Shown: in pieces, positions 4,934 through 6,343 of the stretch
Layout: every line of letters starts with the position of its first letter
Numbering within the stretch: the first letter of the stretch is position 1
Source of the DNA: an uncultured Clostridium sp.
Lineage (GTDB): Bacteria; Bacillota; Clostridia; TANB77; CAG-508
Assembly: GCA_948465625.1 (NCBI GenBank)
Contig: CAOJXM010000064.1
Location: 1 to 6,343, forward strand
Direction of reading: 5' to 3'
DNA length: 6,343 bases
Position numbers and translations under genes: made by a program
The notes under the pieces: generated by a model
Seen by the model: only the letters and a program-made list of their open reading frames with translations
What the model was told of the DNA's origin: nothing
Databases searched by the model: none

Positions 4934-6343
4934 CTATTTTTTCATCGCTTGTTTGATATATTCAATTTCTTCTTCCTTATCTAAACGTACAAATAATGGT
5001 TCCCCTTTTTCTATTACTTTAGTTCCTTCTAAAATTTGGTCATATTCCTTTAAACTTTCCCATTTTTGTAAGGCTGTTTCGTTTTCTAATCCAATTTGTC
5101 TAAAGATGTTCTTTGCTGTATCTTCCATAAATGGTGCTATCATAATTGCAATTTTTCTTAAATTTTCAATTAGATGATACATGGTTGCTTCTAATTTTTT
5201 AGTTTTTTCTTCTTTTGCTAATACCCATGGAGCTGTCTCATCTATATATTTATTGGTTCTAGCTACCATCGCCCATATTTCTGCTACTGCATTACTTAAA
5301 TGTAGATTATCCATATTTTCTTCTACTTTTTCTATGGTTTGTATTGTAAATTCTTCTAACTCTTGGTCTACCTCATTTTCTTTACAATAAGTAGGAACGT
5401 TTCCCTCAAAATATTTATTTATCATACCTACTGTTCGATTTAATAGATTGCCTAAATCATTGCATAAATCAAAATTAAATTTTTCTACAAATCCTTCTGG
5501 GGTAAAAACGCTATCTTGCCCATATGGAAATTCTCGAATTAAAAAGTACTTAGTAGCATCTAAACCATATCGGTCTATTAGCATTTCTGGATATACTACA
5601 TTTCCTTTTGATTTTGACATTTTTCCATCTTTCATCATGATAAAACCATGAGCATATATCTTTTTTGGTAATGGCAAATCTAATGCCATTAAAAAGATTG
5701 GCCAATAAATACCATGAAAACGAATAATATCTTTTCCTACAATGTGCAAATCTGCTGGCCAGTATTTTTGAAATAAGGCATCTTCTTTGGTTGCATACCC
5801 TAATGCTGTAATGTAGTTGGTTAACGCATCTAACCATACATAAATTACATGTTTTGGGTCTTTTGGAACTTTAATTCCCCAATCAAATGTAGTTCTTGTT
5901 ATACATAAATCTTCTAATCCTGGTTTTAAAAAGTTATTAAACAATTCATTTTTCCTTGCTTCTGGTTGGATAAAGTCTGGATTTTCTTCATAAAATTGGA
6001 TTAATCTGTTCGCATATTTTTTCATATCAAAAAAGTAGGCTTCTTCTTTCATTTTTTCTACTGTTCTTCCACAATCTGGACATTTTCCCTCTACTAATTG
6101 CGTCTGGGTAAAGTAGGTTTCACATGGTTTACAATACCACCCTTCGTATTCTCCTTTATAAATATCGCCTTGTTCCATTAAGCGATTCATGATTTCTTCT
6201 ACTCTTTTTACATGTCTTTCTTGTGTAGTTCGAATAAAGTCATCATATTCTATGTTCATCTTTTTCCATAATTTTTGTGCATATTCTGCTATATCGTCTA
6301 CATGTTCTTGTGGCGTTTTCCCTGCTGCAATTGCTACATCTTG
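4934..6343 (-). CDS. metG: Methionyl-tRNA synthetase, N-terminus beyond window
   Basis: MetG charges tRNA-Met with methionine. The visible 469 residues start just after the expected TGTDEHG segment (QDVAIAAGKTPQEHVDDIAE), so about 50 residues including the HIGH motif lie outside the window. A zinc knuckle CKPC...CPDC occurs at fragment residues 71-91 (Cys 71, 74, 88, 91), the VWLDALTNYI active-site segment at about 168-177, and GKMSKSKGN with KMSKS at 241-245. The anticodon-binding helical domain follows (FNFDLCNDLGNLLNRT and NKYIDETAPWVLAKEE). The protein ends at GEPLFVRLDKEEEIEYIKQAMKK with a TAG-TAA double stop, without the C-terminal Trbp111/EMAP-II-like tRNA-binding domain found in longer Bacillota enzymes (about 650 aa); full length would be about 520 aa. 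An internal ATG at 6259 is not the start. It is the first visible gene of the metG-tmk-nadD cluster. Confidence 0.96.
   Translation of the reverse strand, partial: QDVAIAAGKTPQEHVDDIAEYAQKLWKKMNIEYDDFIRTTQERHVKRVEEIMNRLMEQGDIYKGEYEGWYCKPCETYFTQTQLVEGKCPDCGRTVEKMKEEAYFFDMKKYANRLIQFYEENPDFIQPEARKNELFNNFLKPGLEDLCITRTTFDWGIKVPKDPKHVIYVWLDALTNYITALGYATKEDALFQKYWPADLHIVGKDIIRFHGIYWPIFLMALDLPLPKKIYAHGFIMMKDGKMSKSKGNVVYPEMLIDRYGLDATKYFLIREFPYGQDSVFTPEGFVEKFNFDLCNDLGNLLNRTVGMINKYFEGNVPTYCKENEVDQELEEFTIQTIEKVEENMDNLHLSNAVAEIWAMVARTNKYIDETAPWVLAKEEKTKKLEATMYHLIENLRKIAIMIAPFMEDTAKNIFRQIGLENETALQKWESLKEYDQILEGTKVIEKGEPLFVRLDKEEEIEYIKQAMKK

Noticed and set aside
5550..5837. Minus-strand 95-codon frame within metG
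   Set aside because: It is an alternative frame entirely inside the metG catalytic region, which carries KMSKS in the proper frame. It has no ribosome site or family resemblance.
4934..6259. metG starting at the ATG at 6259
   Set aside because: The frame stays open to the window edge and the upstream codons give the conserved AAGKTPQEHVDDIA segment, so that ATG is internal.

Overview
The window looks like chromosomal DNA of a low-GC Bacillota, most probably a Clostridia-type anaerobe. The reasons are the strong A+T bias, clear Shine-Dalgarno sites of the AAGGGAG/AGGAG type, housekeeping proteins that read like clostridial versions (a GKQTQ-type thymidylate kinase, a NadD beginning YGFFGGSFNP), and prepilin-like N-termini of the GITLI type common in uncultured gut Clostridia. 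The taxon is inferred, not shown. Every supportable gene lies on the minus strand, so the biological order runs from high to low coordinates.

Region 6343-3662 is a compact housekeeping cluster: metG (methionyl-tRNA synthetase, N-terminus outside the window), tmk (thymidylate kinase) and nadD (NaMN adenylyltransferase). Gaps are 25 and 13 bases. nadD has a good ribosome site and an ATG, but that ATG is one base out of frame with the conserved GGSFNP start of the protein.

Region 3653-3034 is the tail of the same transcription unit. A small prepilin-like ORF (69 aa) starts 8 bases after nadD, with its ribosome site overlapping the nadD stop. Its frame closes at a T/A homopolymer, and protein-like sequence continues in another frame, followed by further fragments. 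One of these (GVPVIIGEFG) resembles the nucleophile segment of a family 5 glycoside hydrolase. This reads as a decayed secreted-protein gene. The unit ends at a perfect 17-bp hairpin followed by a U-rich tract.

Region 3007-1617 holds a monocistronic gene with its own candidate promoter. It encodes a 426-aa protein that joins the same prepilin-like N-terminus to RCC1-type beta-propeller repeats, so it is probably a surface or pseudopilin-anchored protein.

Region 1606-653 holds a Cof-type HAD phosphatase gene. Its candidate promoter has a perfect -10 box and overlaps the hairpin after the RCC1 gene. Region 651-1 begins with a hairpin, then a strong promoter and a Bro-N (phage antirepressor-like) gene whose 3' end runs off the window and which carries a perfect 25-bp palindrome inside its coding sequence.

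No tRNA, rRNA, CRISPR array, insertion sequence or obvious defence system is visible. The points that deserve attention are the two single-base frame breaks, the paralogous prepilin pair with one intact and one decayed member, and the Bro-N palindrome.
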